From positions 1-61,623 of the forward strand of contig WFTL01000021.1 in the NCBI GenBank assembly GCA_015485495.1: a DNA stretch of 61,623 bases, written 5' to 3'. Each line of letters begins with the position of its first letter. The first letter of the stretch is position 1. Below the pieces are notes generated by a model. The model was not told where the DNA came from, searched no databases, and saw only the letters and a list, made by a program, of their open reading frames with translations. Below are positions 32,401-40,165 of the stretch, in pieces. This DNA is from Planctomycetaceae bacterium. Lineage in GTDB: Bacteria; Planctomycetota; Planctomycetia; Planctomycetales; Planctomycetaceae. Made by a program: the position numbers and the translations under genes.

Positions 32401-35400
32401 AGTCCGGCCGGGCGCCGGATCCGGCAGGTGACCGCTGCCCTGAGCTGGATTCGGTCGAATCCGGGAAACGAACACTGGGCGGAATCGTTCGTGCGTCCTC
32501 CGGATTACGGTGCGGCCCGCTGTTCGGCCTGTGCCCTGCTCTGGCTGGCCGGTGACACGGACATTCTGCGCATGTCTCAGAATCCGTCCGAAGATTCGCC
32601 GCGAAATCCGTCGCTGAGAGAATTGACAGACCGGTGTGCCGTGACGGTTGCCGCCGGTCACTTTTCGGACCGGACACCGCCGGATGCTGCCGGCCTGCTG
32701 GAAGATCTGGAACGCCACGGAGAATCGTCTGCTGCTCTGCTGGCCGTCGGCCTGATCACGCGGGCCGGCGCTTTTGCTGTGCCGGAGAAACGGGGGGCTC
32801 CGGCTGCACTGCCTGCCGATCGACTGCGGAAACTGGTTCTGACGTTCGTATCCGATCATCCTGACTGGACGCATGATGTCGGCGGCTGGTCGGCCATCAT
32901 ACGCCGGGTGCCTGTCGATGATCGTCCGCGGTTCGTTCAGACGGTCTGGAGGAATCTGCTGGACGGGGCATCGGCGGAATCCCTGCGCTGCGGCGTCCGG
33001 CTGGCTGCAGCGGCTGGTGATGTTCCGATGCTGTCGCAGGCCGTTCGCCATCTTCGGAAAGGAGCCGAAAGCGGAACGATGTTGCCGGGCGATCTGTCGG
33101 ATGTGGCGGAACGACTGCTGCGGTTCGGAATCCAGGCGGTGACGGACGGGCGTGTCCAGGACGTGCTGCAGACGATGGATCTGTGTCTGGAGCTGCATGC
33201 GGTTCGTTACGTGTCGGCAGCCGATGCCGATGACAGTGAAAAAAACGGAAGTGGCCGATATCGGTTGCGGCCGGAGTATGCGGCCGGTTTCCGGACGGAC
33301 AGCCGTGGCGTGGAAGCGGCCGGAGAGAAAGAGGAGGAAACGGAACGGATTTCCGGCCGCCCGGCCGGGCGGCCGGTGATCGAAGTCCGGGACGGCATGC
33401 TGCGGTTCATCACCGGACGGCAGCAGCTGAGCATCCGGGAAACGCCGCATCTCGATCGTGCCGTGTTCACCATGCTTTTCCTCGCAGCCGTTCGTCAGGA
33501 CCCGGCGGTTCCCGAAGCGGTGCTCATCGACCATCTGCGTCGACGGGCTGCTGAGCGGCACGGGCCGGAATGGATCGGTGCGGCGACCACGCTGGGACTG
33601 TTCCGCATTGCGACCGGTGAAACGGATGCAGGAATGCAGGATCTGGTGGCTGCTGTGGAGCAGCTTCAGGGGGCAGACGACCTGACGCTGATGCTGGTGC
33701 GCCATCTGCACGACGGAAACGCCGAAGCCGAGGCGATGCGCCTGCTGGACAGTGTGTCGGAATCGCGGGATCGTCGCACGATGATCGAACGCGAACGTCT
33801 GGCTCTGGAGATCAGCAGCCGCCTGCCGGACAGAGATCGGATGCAGGTCGCGGTGTCCCGGCTGAGAAATCTCGCTCTGGACCGCGAAACATCCGATGCG
33901 ATCGCAGAACAGCTCGAACGACTGGGACGGTATGCCGATGCGGAACCGTTTCGCCGTCGCGGCAGTCCGACGGTTCCGGGACGTGCGGCTGCTCTGGGCC
34001 GAATGATGGAGTCGTATCACGACCAGGGGAATGATGCGGCGGCGGCGCGGATTGCGGAACAGATCCTGCTGCGGCCTGCAGTGTTCGTGGATACGACCAG
34101 CGTGGCGGAATTCGTGGAACTGCGTCGTCGAGCGGTGCGGCTGCTGCAGGAAACCGGTTATCTGGATGCCGTCATTCGCCGCCTGAAGCAGCCGGTGCGC
34201 ATGTCCGGGACGATCTCTCACGACCGGTTCACTCTGGTCGAACTGCTGCAGACGGCCGGCAGAGAATCGGAAGCAGAACGTCTGGCATCATCTTTGCGTG
34301 AAGAACTGCTTCGGCGAGATGCGGAGGGGCTGCGGCTGGTCCGGCAGCTCGAACGTCAGGGGCAGCTCGAATCGGCCGCGACGGTGTGCCGCTATCTGCT
34401 GGAAGCGGACACGCAGTTGTTTTATCGCGATTACTACCGCTTCATTCGGCTGTTCGAATACACCGGGCGGCTGGCAGAGCTGGCAGGACTGATCGATCGG
34501 TCGGCATTTCCCGACGCGGCTTCCGGGCACTGGGGCATTCAGCAGCTTGTGGAACGGCTGCTTCTGGACCCGGACAGCCGGGCGGCGGGCCTGTCCCTGT
34601 TTCGCCGGGCCTGGACGACGTGGCCGGGCAGCCGCGAAGCACTGCTGGCGAATGTCGGGCACGATGCTGTGTGGTCGCTGGAGGAGGTTTTTTATCACTA
34701 TCTGCAGCAGGCGGTTCCCGACGGACAGAGGGCTCCGGATCCGTGGTCGGCCGTGTCGGGCTTTGTTCGGATCGACGGGCGCGGACGGGCGTCCGGATCC
34801 CTGACACGTCTGCTGCGCTGGCCGGTCAGCCGGCAGGATGTCTCCGTGCTGCAGGATGCCGTCCGGCGGGGACTGGAACGGGATCCGGACTGGCCGGCCG
34901 GCGGAATTCTGATGGCTCTGGCCGATATCCATGCCGGGCGGCTGCCGGCAGGCATGGATCGGCTGCAGGGGCTGCTGCCGTCTGTTGCAGCCGACATGCC
35001 GGCGGAAGCCGCATGGATCACGGGGACGGAGCTGGTTCGGACCGGGCGGCCGGAAGTGAATCCGATCGTTGTGCGGCTGCTGGAATATGTTGTGCACCGG
35101 CAGCAGGAAGGCCGGGCGCTGCTGAAATCCGATGCTGCCTGGCATGCCGGTCCGGAATATCTGCTGCTGGACGTTCTGGCCGATTCGGCGGACAGCGATC
35201 GTGTCATGGCGCTGACGCAGGCGATGCTGAAGCGTGACAGACCGTCTGTTCCTGATCCTGCCGCCGATCGGGATGCGCGGCAGCATCTGCTGGAAAGACT
35301 GACGCCGAAGCACCCGCGGGCGGCCGCGGCACTGCGGTCGGCCCGATCTTCCGTTGCGGTGGCGGCAGAAAGCAGCGATGCTGCCGGTCGGGTGTCCGGA

Positions 35401-35457
35401 CAGACCGTATCCGACCGGCTGCTGGAAGCTGTCCGGAAACGTCTGCTGGATGATTGA
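29467..35457 (+). CDS. Very large exported TPR-repeat protein
   Basis: A 1996-residue protein. The signal peptide is MPIRLLLLLTIFLSVLPVPAAGSG. The rest is nearly all helix, with many degenerate tetratricopeptide repeats: for example AMLQVQRGDAAAALRNLRRVEQERPEDP, IAALEKALAARPDP, and EDLARLYEQNGEADQALRVWQHLEAAFP in the first 250 residues, and further ones at about 300-1000. A charged linker rich in Glu, Arg and Gly lies near residues 1255-1300 (DSEKNGSGRYR, EKEEETERISG). A second helical solenoid follows to the C-terminus. TPR proteins act as scaffolds for protein complexes; the partner is unknown, probably periplasmic. Four 17-bp-spaced repeats precede it. A hydrolase gene follows 87 bp downstream on the same strand. 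No catalytic motif recognised. Confidence 0.85.
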   Translation: MPIRLLLLLTIFLSVLPVPAAGSGDPEHAGNSRPGRHDADFETLRQARRYLRVLRRRPAFGTALKRMNDILADRDAFDAFIDELVSDETDSTNHLIAAMLQVQRGDAAAALRNLRRVEQERPEDPVVLQVRGRACRDAGNVQEAIAALEKALAARPDPVMTRSIHEDLARLYEQNGEADQALRVWQHLEAAFPKDRSVQEDVARLLQQGGRFDEALERWKKLAEAANAPEERVRCHLAMADVYLQSGRPQEAERILQDQLPQLRPGSWLSRVVSERIERLLLASDGSAAVVAWYEQRHLQNPDDHAVIHRLADLYCGQGDTDAADALYAKAIARHPASAALRGARMRMLADSGRKAAAARVADELLTMPSVSSADLEFIGHLRLHDERYGPDERHARASEVWMRLRQDPKSVEQTAQVARLHRDSGMTDRAASLYEELTRLQPDHTTWHEELGRCLYRDGRREEALAVWFRLARKPHRSFDSLMRLSEILESVGEQERAVQVIRDACSMWPTVDGHLRLARLLKESGQMDASCAQLEKAAKLCTTAAERQRVREQQRETWESDPRLAGRAARAAAEAEQDDSRQCLKVARMYHVLQQYPTAVEWVERAVAADGQNADVYDVAAEIFRSAGLPERAAQACRRLAERDPSRRAAALRRLVELEQQMGRTEAALDAAGRLAAERPASAEACRLYAQLCFESGRDADGIQVLRGCLRRNPQDDVLAVDVAWALAERFQSGEAIGILWRCFRDVEQRQSRQRLLESLLKIHQSQQTTEELFNRLQTVPFLTAEERVLAEVHILQMMNRLSEARTVVENGIRKLGRRERLLRALVEVAEAQQDFDAAAAVQKELAEAGTDSEDIIRLAQLRFRSGRIDEVELAWVRDAREGQNSSAALRSIDRFLAMGRLEAAELMSSRLAAGRPDDWRVLYRLALIQWKLGHRKQAVSTLRRIVALDLPLPHRPKDGSLSASSGRDQPGSQERSPAGRRIRQVTAALSWIRSNPGNEHWAESFVRPPDYGAARCSACALLWLAGDTDILRMSQNPSEDSPRNPSLRELTDRCAVTVAAGHFSDRTPPDAAGLLEDLERHGESSAALLAVGLITRAGAFAVPEKRGAPAALPADRLRKLVLTFVSDHPDWTHDVGGWSAIIRRVPVDDRPRFVQTVWRNLLDGASAESLRCGVRLAAAAGDVPMLSQAVRHLRKGAESGTMLPGDLSDVAERLLRFGIQAVTDGRVQDVLQTMDLCLELHAVRYVSAADADDSEKNGSGRYRLRPEYAAGFRTDSRGVEAAGEKEEETERISGRPAGRPVIEVRDGMLRFITGRQQLSIRETPHLDRAVFTMLFLAAVRQDPAVPEAVLIDHLRRRAAERHGPEWIGAATTLGLFRIATGETDAGMQDLVAAVEQLQGADDLTLMLVRHLHDGNAEAEAMRLLDSVSESRDRRTMIERERLALEISSRLPDRDRMQVAVSRLRNLALDRETSDAIAEQLERLGRYADAEPFRRRGSPTVPGRAAALGRMMESYHDQGNDAAAARIAEQILLRPAVFVDTTSVAEFVELRRRAVRLLQETGYLDAVIRRLKQPVRMSGTISHDRFTLVELLQTAGRESEAERLASSLREELLRRDAEGLRLVRQLERQGQLESAATVCRYLLEADTQLFYRDYYRFIRLFEYTGRLAELAGLIDRSAFPDAASGHWGIQQLVERLLLDPDSRAAGLSLFRRAWTTWPGSREALLANVGHDAVWSLEEVFYHYLQQAVPDGQRAPDPWSAVSGFVRIDGRGRASGSLTRLLRWPVSRQDVSVLQDAVRRGLERDPDWPAGGILMALADIHAGRLPAGMDRLQGLLPSVAADMPAEAAWITGTELVRTGRPEVNPIVVRLLEYVVHRQQEGRALLKSDAAWHAGPEYLLLDVLADSADSDRVMALTQAMLKRDRPSVPDPAADRDARQHLLERLTPKHPRAAAALRSARSSVAVAAESSDAAGRVSGQTVSDRLLEAVRKRLLDD

Positions 35458-35544
35458 CGCGGCAGCGGCCGGTGCCGAACTGCCGCTGTGCGGGAAACTG
35501 GTGTCGGAACGGTTCGTACGTGCTGATCTGCGAACGGGTGTCCT

Positions 35545-36492
35545 ATGCTGACAGCGGGGTCGATTCTGGTGGCCGTGGTTTTCGTCCTGGCGCTCGTCGT
35601 GGTGGCGGCTGCGTGGCTGATCGGCAGCCGTCTGGTCGTTCCCGAGCGTGTTCCGGTGGGGGATCCGCCGGTCGACCTGAATGCCGAACGGATCGAACTG
35701 CCCAGCGCATCCGGAAGTGTTCTTGTCGGCTGGCACGCGGCGGCTGCCGGCGGCCGGGGGGTGATTGTGCTGGCGCATCCCTACCGCGGATCGCGGCTGT
35801 CCATGATCAACCGGGCGCGTCTGCTGTATGACGCCGGGTATTCCATCGTGATGGTGGACCTGCAGGCGCACGGGGAAAGTCCGGGAAAACGCATCACAAT
35901 CGGCCATCTGGAACGGCACGACGTGCGTGCGGCCGTGGATTATGCACGGCGAGCACATCCCGGAGAACCACTTGGTGTGATCGGTTTTTCGATGGGCGGG
36001 GCCGCTGCCCTGCTGGCCGGCCTGACGGGCATCCAGGCACTGATCCTGGAAGCTGTGTATCCCACGATTCGGGCTGCCGTGGGCAATCGGGCACGCGTTC
36101 GGCTGGGGAAACTGTCGCGGCTGGCAGCGGAACTGATGCTGCTGCAGTTTCGGCCGCGTCTGGGCGTGTCGCCGTCTCAGCTTCGTCCCATCGACTGTCT
36201 GGCGACGATCGGATGTCCGGTGCTGATCATGTCCGGAACCGCCGATGCGCATACCACCGCGGAAGACACGCGGGCCATGTACGCGGCCGCTCAGGAACCG
36301 CGCGAACTGTGGATGGTGGAAGGAGCCGATCACGAAGATCTGCACGATTTCGCACCGGACGAATACCGTCCACGGGTTCTGCGATTTTTTGAACAGCATC
36401 TGCGCCGAAATCGGGTCGAACAGAATGCGGCGTCGGAAACTGCTGAGGTGCAGGCCTGTGAATCGGGGCGGCACACACCGGATTCGTTCTGA
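35545..36492 (+). CDS. Membrane-anchored alpha/beta hydrolase
   Basis: A 315-residue protein. An N-terminal hydrophobic helix (about residues 5-30) anchors it. The alpha/beta hydrolase core follows: VIVLAHPYRGSR (oxyanion strand), VMVDLQAHGES, and the nucleophile elbow GFSMGG with Ser at about residue 150. CPVLIMSGTADAHTT (catalytic Asp) and EGADHEDLH (catalytic His) complete the triad. The family resembles DUF1749/serine aminopeptidase-like hydrolases. It ends 13 bp before the dehydratase gene, so both are probably one transcript; the substrate could be an ester or lactone, but this is inference. Confidence 0.85.
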   Translation: MLTAGSILVAVVFVLALVVVAAAWLIGSRLVVPERVPVGDPPVDLNAERIELPSASGSVLVGWHAAAAGGRGVIVLAHPYRGSRLSMINRARLLYDAGYSIVMVDLQAHGESPGKRITIGHLERHDVRAAVDYARRAHPGEPLGVIGFSMGGAAALLAGLTGIQALILEAVYPTIRAAVGNRARVRLGKLSRLAAELMLLQFRPRLGVSPSQLRPIDCLATIGCPVLIMSGTADAHTTAEDTRAMYAAAQEPRELWMVEGADHEDLHDFAPDEYRPRVLRFFEQHLRRNRVEQNAASETAEVQACESGRHTPDSF

Positions 36493-36505
36493 AAAAAAGA
36501 AAACC

Positions 36506-38239
36506 ATGCTGTCGCGACCACGCCGCCGCCCGGATCAGCTCCGCAGTTCCCGTTTCTTCGCACCGGACGATCTGCGTTCCTTCGGCCACCGATCGCGGCA
36601 GAAGCAGTCCGGCTTTGCAACAGAAGAGTTTTCGGGGCGGCCGGTCGTGGCCATTCTGAACACCGGCAATGATCTGATCAGCTGTCACGCTCATTTCCGT
36701 CAGCGGGTCGACGACATTCGACGCGGCATCTGGCAGGCCGGAGGGTTTCCCGTGGAAGTGCCCGTTCTGGGGCTGTCGGAAACGTTCATGAAGCCCACGT
36801 CGATGTTCTACCGAAACCTGCTGGCGATGGAGACGGAAGAAGTGCTGCGGGCGCATCCTGTCGATGCGGCCGTTCTGATGGGAGGCTGTGACAAGACGGT
36901 GCCGGCGCTGCTGATGGGCGCGCTGAGTGCCGATGTGCCGAGCATTGTCATGCCCGGAGGCCCCATGAATCGTTCCCGCTGGCGCGGCCGCACACTGGGC
37001 AGCGGCAGCGACGTGTGGCGCTGCTGGGCGGATCGGCAGGCCGGACGCCTGTCCTGTGCCGACTGGAGCGATCTGGAAGATCACATCGCGCCGTCGGCCG
37101 GTCACTGCATGACCATGGGAACAGCGTCCACGATGACATCGCTGGCGGAAGCGATGGGAATGTGCCTGCCGGGGGCCGCGTCGATTCCGGCGGTCCATGC
37201 GGCGCATGCCCGCATGGCGGCGGCCACTGGACGACAGGCCGTGGAACTGGCATGGCACGATGTCCGTCCTTCGCAGATTCTCACCGAAGCGGCGTTCGAC
37301 AACGCCATCGCGGTTCTGATGGCTCTGGGAGGATCCACGAATGCGATCGTCCATCTGCTGGCACTGGCCGGTCGGGCCGGAGTGCCGCTGCCACTGGAAA
37401 AGTTCGATGCGGTGTCTCACGACATACCCGTGCTGGCGAACCTGCAGCCGGCCGGAACATACGTGATGGAGGATTTTTTCGAGGCCGGTGGTCTTCCAGG
37501 GCTGATGGCTCGGATTCGCGACCGTCTGCATACGGACGCCGTCACCGTGGCGGGACAGTCACTGGGGCAGGCTGTGGCGGAAGCACCGGTGTACGATGAA
37601 GACGTGATTCGGCTTCCGGATTCTCCCGTGGCACGGCACAGTCTGGCGGTGCTGCGGGGAAATCTGTGTCCTGACGGAGCGATCATCAAGACGGCGGCAG
37701 CCAGTGACCATCTGCTGCAGCACACCGGGCCGGCGATCGTGTTTTCCGACTACGCTGACCTGAAAAAACGTCTGGACGATCCCCGTACGCAGATCACACC
37801 CGACCACGTGATGGTTCTGCAGAATGCCGGTCCGGTGGGAGGACCCGGGTTTCCCGAATGGGGCATGCTGCCGCTGCCGAAATCTCTGCTGGAACAGGGA
37901 ATCCGGGACCTGGTGCGCATCAGCGATGCACGGATGAGCGGTACCAGCTTCGGCACGTGCGTTCTGCATGTCGCTCCGGAAGCAGCGGTCGGAGGTCCGC
38001 TGGCGCTGGTTCGGGACGGGGATCGGATCTGTCTGGATGTGCCTGCCCGCCGGCTCGATGTGCAGGTGGACGAAGCCGAACTGACGCGGCGGCGACACGC
38101 CTGGCAGCCTCCGCCAAAACGGTTTTCCCGGGGATACGGCCGGCTGCTGGAAACCGAAATCACTCAGGCATGCGATGGCTGTGATTTCCGGTTTCTGGAA
38201 GCGGACGGTTCCGTCACGCCGGACCCGGACATTTTCTGA
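36506..38239 (+). CDS. IlvD/Edd-family dehydratase, sugar-acid (pentonate-like) branch
   Basis: A 577-residue iron-sulfur dehydratase. RSSRFFAPDDLRSFGHRS and NTGNDLISCHAHF at the N-terminus, MGGCDKTVPALLMGA, and AGHCMTMGTASTM give the cysteines that bind the cluster. GGSTNAIVHLLA and GPVGGPGFPEWG, then RISDARMSGTSFG, form the C-terminal domain. The sequence follows L-arabinonate/D-xylonate-type dehydratases (RSxxWF..DD, SAGHCMTMGTAST) more than IlvD, so the substrate is probably a pentonate or hexonate; dihydroxy-acid dehydratase for Ile/Val/Leu is the less likely alternative. ATG at 36506; the frame is open upstream inside the hydrolase gene but in another frame than it. It follows the hydrolase gene by 13 bp. 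Confidence 0.88.
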   Translation: MLSRPRRRPDQLRSSRFFAPDDLRSFGHRSRQKQSGFATEEFSGRPVVAILNTGNDLISCHAHFRQRVDDIRRGIWQAGGFPVEVPVLGLSETFMKPTSMFYRNLLAMETEEVLRAHPVDAAVLMGGCDKTVPALLMGALSADVPSIVMPGGPMNRSRWRGRTLGSGSDVWRCWADRQAGRLSCADWSDLEDHIAPSAGHCMTMGTASTMTSLAEAMGMCLPGAASIPAVHAAHARMAAATGRQAVELAWHDVRPSQILTEAAFDNAIAVLMALGGSTNAIVHLLALAGRAGVPLPLEKFDAVSHDIPVLANLQPAGTYVMEDFFEAGGLPGLMARIRDRLHTDAVTVAGQSLGQAVAEAPVYDEDVIRLPDSPVARHSLAVLRGNLCPDGAIIKTAAASDHLLQHTGPAIVFSDYADLKKRLDDPRTQITPDHVMVLQNAGPVGGPGFPEWGMLPLPKSLLEQGIRDLVRISDARMSGTSFGTCVLHVAPEAAVGGPLALVRDGDRICLDVPARRLDVQVDEAELTRRRHAWQPPPKRFSRGYGRLLETEITQACDGCDFRFLEADGSVTPDPDIF

Positions 38240-38274
38240 ACAGGCCGGGATCGGCACAGACGGCGGCTGATTGT

Positions 38275-39672
38275 TCAGCGGTCCGCTGCGGCATCTGCTG
38301 CGGTCAGACGGTCGCGCCACCAGTGGATGCGTTCCTGAACCGGCTGCTCGCCTCCGGAACCGAAGCTGATCAGGGCCTGCATGGCCTTCTGTGTTCCCAG
38401 AACATCGAACACATCCGGCTGAATCCGGTCGCAGGCGGCCTGCAGTTCTTCGAGTGTCAGATCGGCCAGACGGCAGGACCGGGATTCGCACTGCGCCACC
38501 AGGCGGCCGACGGTTTCGTGTCCGGTCCGCATGGGGACTCCCTGGCGGATGAGGTATTCCATCAGAGCGGTGGCATCGAGAAATCCGTCTTCCAGGCGGG
38601 CGGCGATGCGGTCGCGCTGCAGTTCCGCACCGGCGATGATGGCCGGTGCCAGTTCCAGGCAGGACCGGATCGTGTCGCTGGCATCGAACACGGCCGGTTT
38701 GTCTTCCTGCAGATCCCGGTTGTAGGCCATCGGCAGGTTCCTGATGAGCATCAGAAGCTGCGGCACGGCCGCCATGACGCGGGCCGTTTTTCCTCGGATC
38801 AGTTCCAGCACGTCGGGGTTGCGTTTCTGCGGCATGATGGACGATCCGGTCGTGTAGGCATCCGGCAGCTTCAGAAAACCGAACTCCGTGGTGAACCAGA
38901 TGATCCATTCTTCGCACCATGTGCTCAGGTGGGCGGCAATCAGAGACAGGGCAAAGACGAATTCCGCGAGAAAGTCGCGATCGCTGCTCACATCCAGGCT
39001 GTTGGCGGCGACACTGTCGAATCCCAGCTCCCGGGCCGTGAATTCCCGATCGATCGGCAGGCTGGTTCCGGCCAGCGCGGCTGCACCCAGCGGGCACACA
39101 TTCACGCGGGAACGGCAGTCCTGCAGCCTGTCCCGGTCGCGCTGCAGCTTTTCGCAGTAGGCGAGCCAGTAATGAGCGGCGGCAACCGGCTGGGCGCGCT
39201 GCAGGTGCGTATATCCCGGAAGGATGACGTCGGCATCCTGTTCGCAGCGATCCAGGAAGGCCTTCTGGCAGTCCTGCAGCAAAGCGTCGAATTCATCGAT
39301 CGTTTCACGGACATACAGCCGCAGATCCGTGGAAATCTGATCGTTGCGGCTGCGACCGGTGTGCAGGCGCCGTCCCACATCGCCGATTCGGTCGATCAGG
39401 GCCCGTTCGATGTGCATGTGGATGTCTTCCAGATCCGTTCGGTATTCGAACGTTCCGGATTCGATCTCCGTTCGAATGGCATCCAGCGACTGCACAATCT
39501 GTCGGCAGTCGTCTTCGGAAATCAGCCCGACATGAGCCAGCATGCGCGCGTGGGCCTGAGACCCGCGGATATCGACATCGTACAGCCGCCGATCGAAACT
39601 GATCGATTCGGTAAATGCCTCCACCCGCGGGTCCGTTTCCTGACGGAACCGACCGCCCCATGCCTTGCCCAT
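38275..39672 (-). CDS. argH: Argininosuccinate lyase
   Basis: A 465-residue enzyme, last step of arginine synthesis, splitting argininosuccinate into arginine and fumarate. The N-terminus [20 protein letters not shown], the TGRSRNDQ segment, the fumarase-superfamily signature [12 protein letters not shown], and [18 protein letters not shown] are all present. The length is normal. It lies 26 bp after queF on the same strand, so queF-argH form an operon. Its stop codon lies within 40 bp of the convergent dehydratase stop. Confidence 0.97.
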   Translation of the reverse strand: MGKAWGGRFRQETDPRVEAFTESISFDRRLYDVDIRGSQAHARMLAHVGLISEDDCRQIVQSLDAIRTEIESGTFEYRTDLEDIHMHIERALIDRIGDVGRRLHTGRSRNDQISTDLRLYVRETIDEFDALLQDCQKAFLDRCEQDADVILPGYTHLQRAQPVAAAHYWLAYCEKLQRDRDRLQDCRSRVNVCPLGAAALAGTSLPIDREFTARELGFDSVAANSLDVSSDRDFLAEFVFALSLIAAHLSTWCEEWIIWFTTEFGFLKLPDAYTTGSSIMPQKRNPDVLELIRGKTARVMAAVPQLLMLIRNLPMAYNRDLQEDKPAVFDASDTIRSCLELAPAIIAGAELQRDRIAARLEDGFLDATALMEYLIRQGVPMRTGHETVGRLVAQCESRSCRLADLTLEELQAACDRIQPDVFDVLGTQKAMQALISFGSGGEQPVQERIHWWRDRLTAADAAADR

Positions 39673-39698
39673 GATGTGTTCCCGATGATGAAAGTCCG

Positions 39699-40070
39699 TC
39701 AGAACGTTTCCGTCGGCGCCTGCCCGTGTTCGGCGGTGACCGACGTGCGAATGCCTCCCCGCGGCGTGAATGCCGCCTGGATGCGCATCCAGTGCGGCTG
39801 CGTGACCTGAACCAGATGATCCAGTATCAGATTCGTGACATGTTCGTAGAATGCACCGTGATTCCGATACTGCTGCAGGTACAGTTTCAGGGATTTCAGT
39901 TCAAAACATTTCCTGTCGGCAATGTAGGTGATGGTGATCGTTCCGAAGTCCGGCTGGCCGGTGATCGGACAGACGGACGTGAATTCCGGCGCCACGGTTT
40001 CGATGATGTAGCGGCGGTCCGGACAGGGATTGTCGAAGGTTTCGAGAATGTCGGACGAAGGGGCTGTCAT
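39699..40070 (-). CDS. queF: 7-cyano-7-deazaguanine reductase (QueF, type I)
   Basis: A 123-residue T-fold enzyme that reduces preQ0 to preQ1 in queuosine synthesis with NADPH. The active-site Cys lies in [14 protein letters not shown], and the substrate-binding Glu in [26 protein letters not shown]. The length fits unimodular (YkvM/Bacillus-like) QueF. It heads the queF-argH operon, divergent from glnE with a short gap. No preQ1 riboswitch was seen in the gap, and other queuosine genes are not in the window. Confidence 0.95.
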   Translation of the reverse strand: MTAPSSDILETFDNPCPDRRYIIETVAPEFTSVCPITGQPDFGTITITYIADRKCFELKSLKLYLQQYRNHGAFYEHVTNLILDHLVQVTQPHWMRIQAAFTPRGGIRTSVTAEHGQAPTETF

Positions 40071-40165
40071 GCTGCAGGTTCCGCGGACTCAGGTGGATGA
40101 AACACCGCGTCTGTTCTTATGGTCATCAGCCGACGCGATCACAACAGCGTGAACACGGTTCCCGA

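Noticed and set aside
34288-36507. A 739-residue antisense open frame over the TPR gene end and the hydrolase gene
   Set aside because: It crosses two well-supported plus-strand genes and has no recognisable sequence.
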